From Shewanella canadensis (GTDB taxonomy: Bacteria > Pseudomonadota > Gammaproteobacteria > Enterobacterales > Shewanellaceae), in the NCBI RefSeq assembly GCF_003966225.1, contig NZ_RXNU01000012.1, positions 1-64,000 on the forward strand: 64,000 bases of DNA, given 5' to 3'. The notes under the pieces are model-generated. The model made no database searches. It was not told where the DNA came from and saw only the letters and a list, made by a program, of their open reading frames with translations. Position numbers and translations under genes: made by a program. Below are positions 55,287-64,000 of the stretch, one piece after another; within the stretch, counting starts at the first letter, position 1, and each line of letters begins with the position of its first letter.

Positions 55287-57089
55287 ATGAAACAGGCTGA
55301 ATCCATCAACAACAGTCAAGCCAGCAAGGCCGAACCTGATTCCTCTTCCACACATCCGCTTTCAGCTTCGAATGGAAATGTGGATAGACGCCCCCTTATC
55401 TTGAATCCAAAGCTTGAAAGTTATGACCATCTGGATCCTCGTTCAAAAGCCTTGATTAAAAAGACGATTGCGTTTTTTGAGAATAGGGGAAAGGCTAAAC
55501 TCAAAAGTGATGACCATGAGCGAACCTGGTATGCCGATTTTCTTGAGTTCGAGAAGAAAGAGCAGCTATTTGCCACATTCCTGACCCCCGAAGGTTATGG
55601 AGCCGAAGGGGGCCGTTGGGACACCTTTCGTAACTGTGCACTCAACGAAGTATTAGGCTTCTACGGCTTGGCTCATTGGTATACCTGGCAGGTCTCGATA
55701 CTCGGTTTAGGGCCTATCTGGATAAGTAACAATGAAGAGGTAAAACAACGTGCGTCGCAACTGTTAAGTGAGGGGGGGATCTTTGCTTTTGGCCTGTCTG
55801 AAAAAGAACACGGCGCCGATATCTACTCCACAGATATGTGTCTCACCCGACAAGATGATGGCTCCTATCTGGCCAGTGGCAGTAAATATTATATCGGTAA
55901 CGGCAACAAGGCGGCATTGGTGTCAACCTTTGGCAAGCTCACGGACACTGATGAGTATGTTTTCTTCGTCGCCGACTCTCAACATCCAAACTACGAGTTA
56001 GTGCAAAACGTCGTTAACTCTCAAAACTATGTCGCCGAATATCGTCTCAATAATTACCCTGTTGCTAAAGAGGATGTCTTAGCAACAGGGCGTGATGCAT
56101 GGGATATGGCGCTCAATACCGTCAATGTCGGCAAGTTTAATCTGGGCTGGGCTTCAATTGGTATCTGTTCACATGCTTATTTCGAAGCGATAAATCACGC
56201 ATCCCACAGACGACTATTTGATCATTACGTTACCGATTTTGTCCATATTAAGCAGTTGTTTATCGACTCTTACGCCCGCCTGAGTGCCATGAAACTGTTT
56301 GCTCTGCGGGGTGTTGATTACATGCGATGTGCCAACCCGGATGATCGCCGTTACCTCTTATTCACCCCTATGGTTAAGATGAAAGTAACCACACAAGGAG
56401 AGGAGGTGATTAACGAACTTTGGGATGTCATGGCCGCCAAAGGGTTTGAGAAGAACATGTATTTCGAGATGGCGGTGAGAGATATTCGGGCATTGCCAAA
56501 GCTTGAGGGGACTGTTCACGTCAATATGGCTCTTATCTTGAAATTTATGGCTAATTATTTCTTTAAGCCAGCCGTGTATCCTGAGACCCCGACGATGGAT
56601 GAGCCGGTCAATGATACATTTCTGTTTAATCAGGGCGCGACTAAAGGGCTGGGTAAGACTCGATTCCATGATTACCGTAAAGTCTATAATGGCGTTAACC
56701 TGCCCAATGTAAATATCTTTAAAAAGCAGATCCGATTATTAAAAATACTGCTTATGGCTGCCAAGCCGAGTAAGGAGCAGAGCAAAGATTTCGATTTTCT
56801 GCTGATCTTGGGTGAACTATTCACTCTTGTGGTTTATGGCCAGCTTATTTTAGAGAACGCGAAGATAAAATGGATAGAGGATGATCTTATAGAGCAGATC
56901 TTCGATTTTATGGTGCGTGACTTTTCAAAATTTGCGCTGCAACTGAGTCAAAAAGGCAGCGCTACCCGTGTTCAACAGATGATATGTAATAGAATGATTA
57001 AGCGCCCGGCCGTCGATGAAGCACGTAATACCCGAATGTGGGAAAACTACGTCGATACCATGAAAGATCAATATGAGATGAACCCGTAA
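55287..57089 (+). CDS. Acyl-CoA dehydrogenase family protein
   Basis: A 600-aa flavoprotein of the acyl-CoA dehydrogenase family, longer than the usual 380 aa because of extra N- and C-terminal parts. Family features are FAFGLSEKEHGADIYSTD near 173, a flavin-region YLASGSKYYIGNG near 201 and INELWDVMAAKGFEKNMY near 375. The first 40 residues are low in complexity. The substrate cannot be read from the sequence. The gap from hypX and the terminator afterwards suggest a single-gene unit. Confidence 0.82.
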   Translation: MKQAESINNSQASKAEPDSSSTHPLSASNGNVDRRPLILNPKLESYDHLDPRSKALIKKTIAFFENRGKAKLKSDDHERTWYADFLEFEKKEQLFATFLTPEGYGAEGGRWDTFRNCALNEVLGFYGLAHWYTWQVSILGLGPIWISNNEEVKQRASQLLSEGGIFAFGLSEKEHGADIYSTDMCLTRQDDGSYLASGSKYYIGNGNKAALVSTFGKLTDTDEYVFFVADSQHPNYELVQNVVNSQNYVAEYRLNNYPVAKEDVLATGRDAWDMALNTVNVGKFNLGWASIGICSHAYFEAINHASHRRLFDHYVTDFVHIKQLFIDSYARLSAMKLFALRGVDYMRCANPDDRRYLLFTPMVKMKVTTQGEEVINELWDVMAAKGFEKNMYFEMAVRDIRALPKLEGTVHVNMALILKFMANYFFKPAVYPETPTMDEPVNDTFLFNQGATKGLGKTRFHDYRKVYNGVNLPNVNIFKKQIRLLKILLMAAKPSKEQSKDFDFLLILGELFTLVVYGQLILENAKIKWIEDDLIEQIFDFMVRDFSKFALQLSQKGSATRVQQMICNRMIKRPAVDEARNTRMWENYVDTMKDQYEMNP

Positions 57090-57135
57090 CCTTATCCAAG
57101 CTCGTTTCTGCAGACTAAAGTTATTTTTTCGTAAA

Positions 57136-57176
57136 AGCCTAAAACCAAGTCATCGTTTGGTTTTAGGCTATATTTA
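57136..57176 (+). terminator. Terminator of the acyl-CoA dehydrogenase gene
   Basis: A 13-bp stem AGCCTAAAACCAA with TTGGTTTTAGGCT, followed by ATATTTATT. Confidence 0.8.
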
Positions 57177-57186
57177 TTGTTAGCTT

Positions 57187-57445
57187 ATACCAATTGCATT
57201 AAGTATGTAATCAATTCAGAGCCCCTCAGGGTTTTCAATTCAAGGCGCATTGACGAATAAATGGTTCCCCCCTTTTTAGGCAATGCAAAGCAGAAGTGGA
57301 AATCCTGAGTGGCTCACGTAGTGCGGGTTTCAAAGCCCTTTATACTGCGTTGGGGGCTTTAGATATAGAATAACTATTAGCTTCAATCCCCCGCCTTGCC
57401 TACAGGGCTTTGAACTCCCGCTGAATGGTCAGATATAATTGGTAT
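57187..57445. repeat. Diverged MITE-like element, copy 4 (259 bp)
   Basis: Begins ATACCAATT and ends AATTGGTAT. Internal order resembles copy 1 in the same orientation (AATTCAAGGCG, GCAGAAGT, AGAATAACTAT, CCGCCTTGCCTA) but the sequence has diverged and the ends use an AATT centre. It ends 41 bp before the next gene. Confidence 0.65.
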
Positions 57446-57485
57446 TAAATGAATACGAAGGTAAAGGTTTTCAGGGAGCGAGACA

Positions 57486-58748
57486 GTGAAAGGAATGCTG
57501 GTCATTGAGGATAATAAAGCGATTGCATCAGTTATCGAGCATATAGGTAAATCGTTAGGATTTCAGGTCACAACTGCACACTCTTTTACTGAAGTAAGAA
57601 AGCTTCTGGTTAGTCATCAGGAGTTTTTTGTGGCGACAGTCGATTATGGTCTTCCTGATGCCCCTGAGGGGGAGGTGATTCCCTATGTGCTGGATCATGG
57701 CATTCCCAGCGTGGTCATGACGGGCAGGATGAATGACCAAATTCACCAGAAACTACTGAGTTTGCCTATCATAGATTATATCACCAAGGAAAACTCTCAA
57801 GCCTATCATTACCTGTTAAGGGTGCTACATGGTCAATTAGTTAACCACAAAATCAGCGTGTTAGTGGCCGATGATTCACTTTCGGTGAGAAGTTATGTTT
57901 GCAGCCTTTTAAAGAGAAGAAACTTTACCGTTTATGAGGCTCCTGATGGCACGAAAGCGCTGCAGGTCTTAAAAGAAAATAGTGAGATAAAGCTATTAAT
58001 TACCGACCAGGAGATGCCTGAAATGACAGGGATTGAGCTGGTTCAGGCAATTCGTAAACGGTTTACAGACAGAGATTTAATTATTATCGGTTACTCGGGG
58101 ATAGACAGAGTTTACCAATCTGCTCGCTTCATAAAAAGCGGCGCCGATGATTACTTGAAGAAGCCTTTCTGTCCTGAGGAGTTTTTTTGCCGCATTTTTA
58201 AAAACATCGAGCAATTACATTATATTGAAGAGATAAAGATGGCCGCCAATGTCGACTATCTGACCTCTTTATCGAATCGACGTTATTTCATCGACCTGTT
58301 CGATGAGCAGTTTGCTGATATTTTAGAGAGTGAACATAATCATCTACTGGTGTTGTTCCATGTCGATGATTTTATCTCGATTAATGATGACTTTGGCCAT
58401 AGCGCGGGGGATCATGTGTTGACCGAGTTTTCCAAATTATTAAGTTGTCATTTTAATGGGCAATTACTTGCAAGGTTTGGTGGAGCAGAATTTGGCTGTT
58501 TACTCTCAGGGGAAGATTTTTCTCAAAACGAACAGTGTTTATTAGCATTTAAAGAGAGTGTGAGTAAGCACTCCATTAATTTCGAAGAGAAAAATATTAA
58601 TTTTTCAATTTGTATCGGTGGCACTATTATTTGCGAGCAAGCATCAGTCAATCAATGTCTTGAACAATCAGATGAAGCCTTGCAGCAAGCGCAGGCGGAA
58701 GGAGATAACCAGATGGTATTAAATGGCTTTGTAGAGTTGTCGGAGTAG
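57486..58748 (+). CDS. Double-receiver GGDEF-like response regulator
   Basis: A 420-aa protein with two receiver domains and a C-terminal GGDEF-like domain, start GTG 57486. Receiver 1 (MLVIEDNK, Asp in TVDYGLPDA, Lys in YITKEN) and receiver 2 (VLVADDSL, Asp in LITDQEMPEM, Lys in YLKKPF) both keep the phosphoacceptor Asp. The GGDEF-like domain (DYLTSLSNRR near 258, then DDFISINDDFGHSAGD) ends in GGAEF (DNA 58479-58493), where the metal-binding Asp is Ala. Diguanylate cyclase activity is thus doubtful; a binding or signalling role is possible. No kinase is adjacent. Confidence 0.83.
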   Translation: MKGMLVIEDNKAIASVIEHIGKSLGFQVTTAHSFTEVRKLLVSHQEFFVATVDYGLPDAPEGEVIPYVLDHGIPSVVMTGRMNDQIHQKLLSLPIIDYITKENSQAYHYLLRVLHGQLVNHKISVLVADDSLSVRSYVCSLLKRRNFTVYEAPDGTKALQVLKENSEIKLLITDQEMPEMTGIELVQAIRKRFTDRDLIIIGYSGIDRVYQSARFIKSGADDYLKKPFCPEEFFCRIFKNIEQLHYIEEIKMAANVDYLTSLSNRRYFIDLFDEQFADILESEHNHLLVLFHVDDFISINDDFGHSAGDHVLTEFSKLLSCHFNGQLLARFGGAEFGCLLSGEDFSQNEQCLLAFKESVSKHSINFEEKNINFSICIGGTIICEQASVNQCLEQSDEALQQAQAEGDNQMVLNGFVELSE

Positions 58749-58834
58749 ATCTGTTCAGACAGAAATCAACTGCTTGTGACAATGTCGGTCATATCTGGCA
58801 CAGGTTAACCACACATTTTCACTTTTGTAGATAG

Positions 58835-59194
58835 CTACATATAGCGCGCCGCCTTTTTAGCTTTTTCCCGTCGATTTTTTTGCTGAAAAAGTGCTAACTG
58901 TTGAGGCGAGAGCAGCTGTTTAAGTTCTCTGTTTCTCTCCTGTTGCAGCGCTTTCTTGTGCTGAAGCTTCTTCAGTATTCGCATACTCTGTATACCGGAA
59001 CTTTCGAGTCGTTCATCATATCTCTTATTGATTGTCGAGATACTCTGTATCTGCTGCTCGGTAAGGTTCAGGTATTGGATCATCTGTTCAGTATCGTTAT
59101 AGCTCACAGGTTCTAACTCTTTCATACTCGAGCAACCGCTCATAAAAGAGAAGATGATAATAAACTGAGTCAGGCGCGATTTAACTGATGTCAT
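58835..59194 (-). CDS. Small lipoprotein with an LTxxQ-type helical domain
   Basis: A 119-aa putative lipoprotein. The signal peptide ends in the lipobox FMSGC (about 21). The mature part is helical, with LNLTEQQIQSI near 43 and LLSPQQLALFQ near 98, like the LTxxQ repeats of Spy/CpxP-type periplasmic proteins. Basic residues crowd the C-terminus (KNRREKAKKAARYM). The role is unknown; an envelope stress or chaperone function is only inference. It lies between two GGDEF genes on the opposite strand. Confidence 0.65.
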   Translation of the reverse strand: MTSVKSRLTQFIIIFSFMSGCSSMKELEPVSYNDTEQMIQYLNLTEQQIQSISTINKRYDERLESSGIQSMRILKKLQHKKALQQERNRELKQLLSPQQLALFQQKNRREKAKKAARYM

Positions 59195-59967
59195 GATACG
59201 ATTTTAACTCCTGTTCACCTTGCATTATAAGCATGCACAATAGTCATACTACTCTGAAATATCGGTGAAGTGAGACGATTTTGAGCAGGGTATCAAGATA
59301 AGAAAAATAGGTCTACATTTTGTCATTACCTTACGTTTTGTCTGCTGTAAATCTCAGCATTATTTACCATTCACCGGGCAAGCTGCCACCATAAAATCTC
59401 TGCGAGTGCCTTCTATGGCTATTGTGAGGTAAATATAAACCTCGATGTGATGCTTTAATACCAATCGGTATAAAGATGTGACCGCTCAGCGAAAATTTAG
59501 CGCTTTCTAGGCAAGGTCATTAATTGCTCCTCGGTAACTGCTCCATGCGTTACTCTACCTCCTATATCCATATAGTCGTGCATAAATGACATTTGCAACA
59601 TCTGACCTCAAGGGATGGAGGGAATGTCTTTAGTATGTCGGGGACATACAAGACCATGTTGCTCGCAACGAGTGAAGAACATAGTGACACTAGGTTTTAG
59701 CTCGTTAACGCAGCATCGGATGCGCTAAAACTCGCCTTTCAGGAGTGTTTTTGGCTGCCAACTTCTGCGTTGAATGACTTCACAAGGGAGCACCATTCCT
59801 TCATCCATTCGCCTTGAATTAGTTTGCCAAAAAAACTCTGAGTAGATCACTTTCTTATATCGATTGGTATCAATGCAGGCGCTTATATCACTGCTATTCT
59901 TAATTAAGGAGTATCGAAAGCAGTGATAACTCTTTATGTATAGCAGATATGGACATGGGTAGAAGAT
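59195..59967. other. 773-bp gap holding the interrupted element
   Basis: No gene is supported. The gap is mostly the element at 59458-59870. The 260 bp before it show no features I can name. Confidence 0.6.
59458..59870. repeat. MITE-like element, copy 2, with a 149-bp insertion
   Basis: Reverse-orientation copy of the 4562-4826 element: ATACCAATCGGTATAAAGATGTG at the left, TTATATCGATTGGTAT at the right, with long matching stretches such as GCTCGTTAACGCAGCATCGGAT. Between GCAAGG and CAACGAGTG, 149 bp (about 59517-59665) are absent from copy 1. Confidence 0.8.
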
Positions 59968-62900
59968 ATGGATATCGAAAAACTAAAACATCACCTCAGA
60001 TACTTGGCACTGTGCGGTACCTTGTCCTTCGTCTATTACCTCTCCGGTCGACTGGGTTTATTGCTGGCATTTGAGCAAGCTGGTGTCAGCCCTGTCTGGC
60101 CCCCTACCGGTATCGCGATTTCGGCTATCCTTATCTTCAATTTCCGGGTCTGGCCGGGGATCATGCTCGGGGCTCTACTGGTCAACCTGTCGATAGAACT
60201 TCCTTTTAGTGCCGCTATTTTTATAGCTTTGGGTAATACACTCGAAGCCATAGTCGCCGGATATCTGCTGATCCGCTACGCCGAGCGTTACCCTTTCACT
60301 CAGGTGAATCATACCGGCTGGTTTATTGCCATTGCGGTGATGGCCCCCATGTTTAGCGCGACGATAGGGCTTGTTAGCCTGTCTATGCACAATCTCATCG
60401 AGGCGAGTGAACTTGGTATAGTCTGGAGTACATGGTGGCTCGGGGATATCGTCGGCGCTCTGGTTATCGTACCTCTGCTTTTAACGTGGTTTAGACCTCA
60501 TGAATCAATGAATGATGGGGTTCCGGTCATGGCATTATGGGGGACTTGCTTGGTTAGCCTGGGACTGGTTTTATTGATCTTCTCGCCTTGGCATACCGAG
60601 TATGATCCGCATCAGCTGCTTATTTTTATGATGTTGCCACTTTTAATATGGACGGCGCTACGTTTTCAACACCGGGGTTCGACCCTGTTGGTGGCAGTAT
60701 TTTCAGGTATTGCCATATCGGGAACGCTGGCCGGTTATGGTCCATTCGTGATGGAAACACCTAATCAGTCTCTATTGACCCTGCAAGCCTCTGTGGGGGC
60801 AATTATGGTGACCTTACTGATACTCATCGCCAGTCAGGAGGAGCGCAAGCGAGTCAATCGACGATTACTTCAGGTGCAGCAAGATTTGGAGGCTAAGGTT
60901 TGCCAGCGGACCCATGAACTCTATACGTCCAATAAACAGCTGGCGCAGGAAGTCACCAGGCAACACCAGCTGGGTGAAACTTTGAAGGCTTTACTCAATG
61001 CCACAAACTCCACCTCTAATGAGCTGTTTCTGCAATCTTGTGTCAAAGATCTGGCCAATGCCTATGGTGCATATTTTGCCTTTATAGGCATATTTTCCGA
61101 TAAAACCTGCCAGAGCATCAAAACGTTAGCGGTATGGGCCGGAGATAAAGTTGAGGATAATTTTAGCTATCGTCTCCGTGGTACCCCTTGTGAAGATGCA
61201 CTGAATCATAACGTTGAGCTTGTTTCCAGTCGTGCGGCTCAGCATTATCCGGAAGATAAATTGTTGAACGAACTCGAGGTCGACAGTTATTTTGGTGCTC
61301 CACTCGTCGCACCGTCTGGGGAAACCATCGGCATTATCGCCGTCATGGATAAGAAGGCCATGGATATCGAGGAGTGGGTGAAGCCTGTATTGGGACTGTT
61401 TGCTAATCGTGTGGCGCTGGAGTTACAGCGTCAGTCTACCCACAAAGAGATGGAGATGGCGGCCAGTGTTTTCAAGGAGAGTGCCGAGGCGATAGTCATC
61501 TGCGATAGTGAAGACAAGATACTCAGGGTTAACCCTGCATTTTACAAGATCACAGGTTATAGCCAAATCGAGGTGGTCGGCCAGTCCCCCCAGCTTTTAC
61601 AATCAGACGGACCCATTCAATCAATGATCCACAATCGTGAAGTTGCACTGAAGAAGAATGATCTCTGGCAATGTGAGGTTTCCGGGTATAGAAAGAATGG
61701 GGAGCATTTTCTGAGCTGGCAAACGGTTATTCCGGTGAAGGATGAAAATGGCGACACTCAACAGATAATTTATATATTCAGTGATATTACCGAGAGAAAG
61801 TTATTTGAAGAGCACATCTATAATCTGGCACATCATGACAGCCTCACTCAGTTGCCCAATCGAGTCGCATTTCAATTACAGATGAATACGGCGCTTGAGC
61901 GTGCGAAGCGGTCGAAGACTCAGATGGCGATTATGTTTATCGATTTAGATCATTTCAAGATGATCAATGATACTTCTGGTCACCCTGTGGGTGATCTCTT
62001 GTTGCAACAGGTTGCCGAGAGGTTCAAGCGGGCGCTTCGTAAAGAGGATGTGATCTCACGATTCGGCGGCGATGAATTTACAGTATTACTCTCCAATATC
62101 CGAACCGATAATGCCACAACAGTGGTCGCCAGGAAGCTATTGGCCTGTTTCTATGAGCCATTTAAGCTGCCTAGTAGTGAGGTGGTGATATCGGCCAGTA
62201 TAGGTATTGGCGTGTTTCCCGATAATGGTGATAGTGTCGATAGTTTAATGATGAATGCTGACAGTGCCATGTACAGGGCGAAGGAGAAGGGGCGTAACTG
62301 TTTTCAATTCTATACCAAAGAGATGAATCAATATGCCCAGGAGAGGCTGGAGTTAGAACTGGAACTGAGAAAAGCGTTGGAGCGCGATGAGTTTGTACTC
62401 CACTATCAGCCTCAATTTGACCCGAATGGACGGATCATCGGTTGTGAGGCTCTCATTCGTTGGCAGCATCCGGTTAAAGGCTTACTCTCCCCCGGAGAGT
62501 TTATCAATATGGCTGAAATCACAGGCTTAATCGTCCCTATAGGTAAGTGGGTAATCGATACTGCTTGTATGCAGCACAAGATGTGGCTTTCGCAAGGCTA
62601 TCCGGCGCTTAATATTTCAGTCAATCTGTCGGGGAGGCAGTTTTTACATCATGATCTTCTCGAAACCGTAAGTAATGCGATTACAACTTCGGGTATTTCC
62701 CCTTCTTGTCTGGAGTTGGAGCTCACCGAAAGTATTATGATGGTGAATGTCGAAGAAACTATACGGACTCTCAATGACATCAGTCGTTTGGGGATCGATA
62801 TGTCGATCGATGATTTCGGTACCGGTTACTCCTCTATGTCATGTCTGAAACGCTTTCCTGTGAATAAGCTGAAGATTGACCAGTCATTCGTGCGTGGCTT

Positions 62901-63135
62901 GCCCCAAGACAAAGAGGATGTCGCCATCGTTAAGTCAATTATTGTTATGGCTCATGCACTGAACTTGACCGTTATCGCAGAGGGCGTAGAAACTCTGGAG
63001 CAACTCGAATTTCTCAAATCATCTCGATGTGAAGAGTTTCAAGGATATTATTTCAGTCGTCCGATACTCGCCGCCGATATTGAGCAATACCTACAAGCGC
63101 TCGCCGATGAAGATGTACCTAAAGTGGTGAACTAA
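59968..63135 (+). CDS. MASE1-GAF-PAS-GGDEF-EAL protein
   Basis: A 1055-aa membrane protein that should make and/or break cyclic-di-GMP. It has an N-terminal MASE1 region of about eight hydrophobic segments (about 10-290, for example VSPVWPPTGIAISAILIF), a GAF domain (about 340-490), a PAS domain (EAIVICDSEDKILRVNPAF, about 510), a GGDEF domain (RFGGDEFTVLLS near 695) and an EAL domain (CEALIRWQHP near 833, DDFGTGYSSMSCLKRFP, VIAEGVETLEQL). Both enzymatic signatures are intact. No operon partner is visible. A hairpin follows at 63265. Confidence 0.9.
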   Translation: MDIEKLKHHLRYLALCGTLSFVYYLSGRLGLLLAFEQAGVSPVWPPTGIAISAILIFNFRVWPGIMLGALLVNLSIELPFSAAIFIALGNTLEAIVAGYLLIRYAERYPFTQVNHTGWFIAIAVMAPMFSATIGLVSLSMHNLIEASELGIVWSTWWLGDIVGALVIVPLLLTWFRPHESMNDGVPVMALWGTCLVSLGLVLLIFSPWHTEYDPHQLLIFMMLPLLIWTALRFQHRGSTLLVAVFSGIAISGTLAGYGPFVMETPNQSLLTLQASVGAIMVTLLILIASQEERKRVNRRLLQVQQDLEAKVCQRTHELYTSNKQLAQEVTRQHQLGETLKALLNATNSTSNELFLQSCVKDLANAYGAYFAFIGIFSDKTCQSIKTLAVWAGDKVEDNFSYRLRGTPCEDALNHNVELVSSRAAQHYPEDKLLNELEVDSYFGAPLVAPSGETIGIIAVMDKKAMDIEEWVKPVLGLFANRVALELQRQSTHKEMEMAASVFKESAEAIVICDSEDKILRVNPAFYKITGYSQIEVVGQSPQLLQSDGPIQSMIHNREVALKKNDLWQCEVSGYRKNGEHFLSWQTVIPVKDENGDTQQIIYIFSDITERKLFEEHIYNLAHHDSLTQLPNRVAFQLQMNTALERAKRSKTQMAIMFIDLDHFKMINDTSGHPVGDLLLQQVAERFKRALRKEDVISRFGGDEFTVLLSNIRTDNATTVVARKLLACFYEPFKLPSSEVVISASIGIGVFPDNGDSVDSLMMNADSAMYRAKEKGRNCFQFYTKEMNQYAQERLELELELRKALERDEFVLHYQPQFDPNGRIIGCEALIRWQHPVKGLLSPGEFINMAEITGLIVPIGKWVIDTACMQHKMWLSQGYPALNISVNLSGRQFLHHDLLETVSNAITTSGISPSCLELELTESIMMVNVEETIRTLNDISRLGIDMSIDDFGTGYSSMSCLKRFPVNKLKIDQSFVRGLPQDKEDVAIVKSIIVMAHALNLTVIAEGVETLEQLEFLKSSRCEEFQGYYFSRPILAADIEQYLQALADEDVPKVVN

Positions 63136-63264
63136 GTTGGTATGTAACTCACTCACGTCTATGTTATCGATGTTGAAGCTGTCAAGGTTAAAGGGCGGGT
63201 TTGAGTGAGTCTGAATTGTTGGGGTAGGGTCTTTTTTAATAAAGCACTTGTGTGGAAATGAGAC

Positions 63265-63293
63265 GAAACCTGTGAGGGGAGCTCACAGGTTTC
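63265..63293 (+). terminator. Terminator hairpin after the MASE1-GGDEF-EAL gene
   Basis: A 12-bp stem GAAACCTGTGAG with CTCACAGGTTTC, then AATTATTTTTA. It is 130 nt after the stop and directly precedes the convergent ferredoxin gene. Confidence 0.65.
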
Positions 63294-63301
63294 AATTATT
63301 T

Positions 63302-63559
63302 TTACACGACAGGTTTACCGGTAATGAGGTGATACTTCACCAGAAGCTCATCCTCTGACTCTTGATGAGCAGGATCCGGGTCGATGCAGTCGATAGGACA
63401 CACCGAGATACAGGTTGGTTTATCGTAGTGTCCAACACATTCGGTGCAGAGTTCGGGATCAATTTCGTAGATCTCTTCACCCATAGTGATTGCCTGATTG
63501 GGACATTCAGGCTCACACATGTCGCAGTTGATGCAGCTATCGTCGATCAATAATGCCAT
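63302..63559 (-). CDS. yfhL: 2x[4Fe-4S] ferredoxin, YfhL type
   Basis: An 85-aa ferredoxin of the Allochromatium type. Cluster Cys residues are in CINCDMCEPEC (9-19) and CTECVGHYDKPTCISVC (38-54), with the longer spacing and C-terminal helix typical of YfhL. It carries electrons for cytoplasmic enzymes. It lies 27 bp from the trhP stop, on the same strand and probably in one transcript with it. Confidence 0.9.
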   Translation of the reverse strand: MALLIDDSCINCDMCEPECPNQAITMGEEIYEIDPELCTECVGHYDKPTCISVCPIDCIDPDPAHQESEDELLVKYHLITGKPVV

Positions 63560-63585
63560 CTATTTAATACCTTAAAAGCACTCAG

Positions 63586-64000
63586 TTATGCCGGTGAGTG
63601 CGGGTTACGGGTATCTTGACCTTGTGGCAAGTTACGCAATAATACAGCTTTATCTAACTCTACGTTAGCTGGCATCGACAAGAACACAAAGTGTCCTGAA
63701 CCTAACCCGGCTTCCACACTTTCGCCCTTACGGTTTAGCAATGATTCTATGGTTAGTGTCAAGTTACCCTGAGGGGTCATCACCTCGACGCTATCGCCAA
63801 CGCTAAATTTATTCTTAACATCGATTTCAGCCATGCCGGCACCATTAAGCTTACCCGTGAACTCACCAACAAACTGTTGGGTATCGCTGATAGAGTAGCC
63901 ATAATCATAGTTCTGGTATTCATCATGGACATGACGACGCAGGAAGCCTTCGGTATAGCCTCTATGCGCCAGGCCTTCCAGGTTATGCATCAATGTGCGG
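63586..64000 (-). CDS. trhP: tRNA hydroxylation protein TrhP/YegQ, 3' end (partial)
   Basis: The C-terminal about 138 residues of a U32-family protein, running off the right edge. It resembles the YegQ/TrhP tail, with MHNLEGLAHRGYTEGFLRR and NKFSVGDSVEVMTPQGN. TrhP adds hydroxyl to U34 of some tRNAs. The window edge cuts the gene, so the catalytic Cys residues are outside. The apparent TTG/ATG start near 63993 is internal to the frame. Confidence 0.8.
   Translation of the reverse strand, partial: RTLMHNLEGLAHRGYTEGFLRRHVHDEYQNYDYGYSISDTQQFVGEFTGKLNGAGMAEIDVKNKFSVGDSVEVMTPQGNLTLTIESLLNRKGESVEAGLGSGHFVFLSMPANVELDKAVLLRNLPQGQDTRNPHSPA

Noticed and set aside
63586..63993. A complete 135-aa protein
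   Set aside because: The family match shows this is the C-terminal part of TrhP/YegQ and the frame stays open to the window edge.

Overview
The window is a 64 kb stretch of a gammaproteobacterial chromosome, almost certainly Shewanella or a very close relative. The reasons are the gene order pnp-nlpI-prfC, then nupC, an OmpK/Tsx-type channel and deoCABD, then ytjB/serB/radA, then a TMAO-respiration locus with the Shewanella-style torECAD order and a TorE subunit. The proteins are typical marine gammaproteobacterial forms. Most of the window is ordinary core genome. The accessory content is one small AT-rich islet (about 23.6-26.9 kb), a family of miniature inverted-repeat elements, REP-like palindromes and heptamer tandem repeats.

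Layout. 0-8 kb: an inverted GGDEF/EAL protein, pnp, nlpI and prfC. 7.9-16.5 kb: nucleoside uptake and deoxynucleoside catabolism, with a 58-aa DUF5363-type protein and a YjjV-type TatD hydrolase in front of nupC, the outer-membrane channel, deoC, deoA-deoB and deoD. Strong hairpins separate several of these cistrons. 16.5-23.6 kb: ytjB, serB, an alpha/beta hydrolase, an 804-aa double-PilZ protein and radA. 23.6-26.9 kb: the AT-rich islet with a secreted cadherin/Big-like repeat protein between two gene-free flanks. 27-41.5 kb: the TMAO system, with torR, torT and torS on one side and torECAD on the other. Between them lie a DEAD-box helicase, a haem lipoprotein related to the ethylbenzene dehydrogenase haem subunit, and a DUF3624 protein. 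42-50.5 kb: an NCS2 purine permease, a CBS protein, a large propeller-type histidine kinase, YjiH and a DUF998 membrane protein. 50.5-53.2 kb: ubiUV and the divergent ubiT, for O2-independent ubiquinone synthesis. 53.2-57.1 kb: a HypX-like protein and an acyl-CoA dehydrogenase. 57.4-63.1 kb: a double-receiver GGDEF regulator, a small lipoprotein and a MASE1-GAF-PAS-GGDEF-EAL protein. 63.3-64 kb: a 2x[4Fe-4S] ferredoxin and the 3' end of trhP/yegQ, which runs off the window.

How the parts work together. The Tsx/OmpK channel and NupC import nucleosides, which DeoA, DeoD, DeoB and DeoC turn into bases, acetaldehyde and glyceraldehyde-3-phosphate. TorT-TorS-TorR should sense TMAO and switch on torECAD. 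Repeats of the form TTCATA-N4-TTCATA are visible upstream of torE and, degenerate, upstream of torR. UbiUVT would supply quinone without oxygen. FNR/EtrA-like sites lie in the ubiT/ubiU gap and, as a perfect consensus match, upstream of the haem lipoprotein, so anaerobic respiration is a second theme. Cyclic-di-GMP is a third: two intact GGDEF-EAL proteins, one GGDEF with an altered active site, and two PilZ proteins.

I found no CRISPR array, complete transposase, tRNA, rRNA or phage gene, and no clearly new multi-gene system. The most interesting items are the inverted-repeat element family (including one copy split by a 149-bp insertion), the AT-rich islet, the CX3CH haem lipoprotein with a perfect FNR site, the duplicated leader in front of torS, and the GGAEF regulator.
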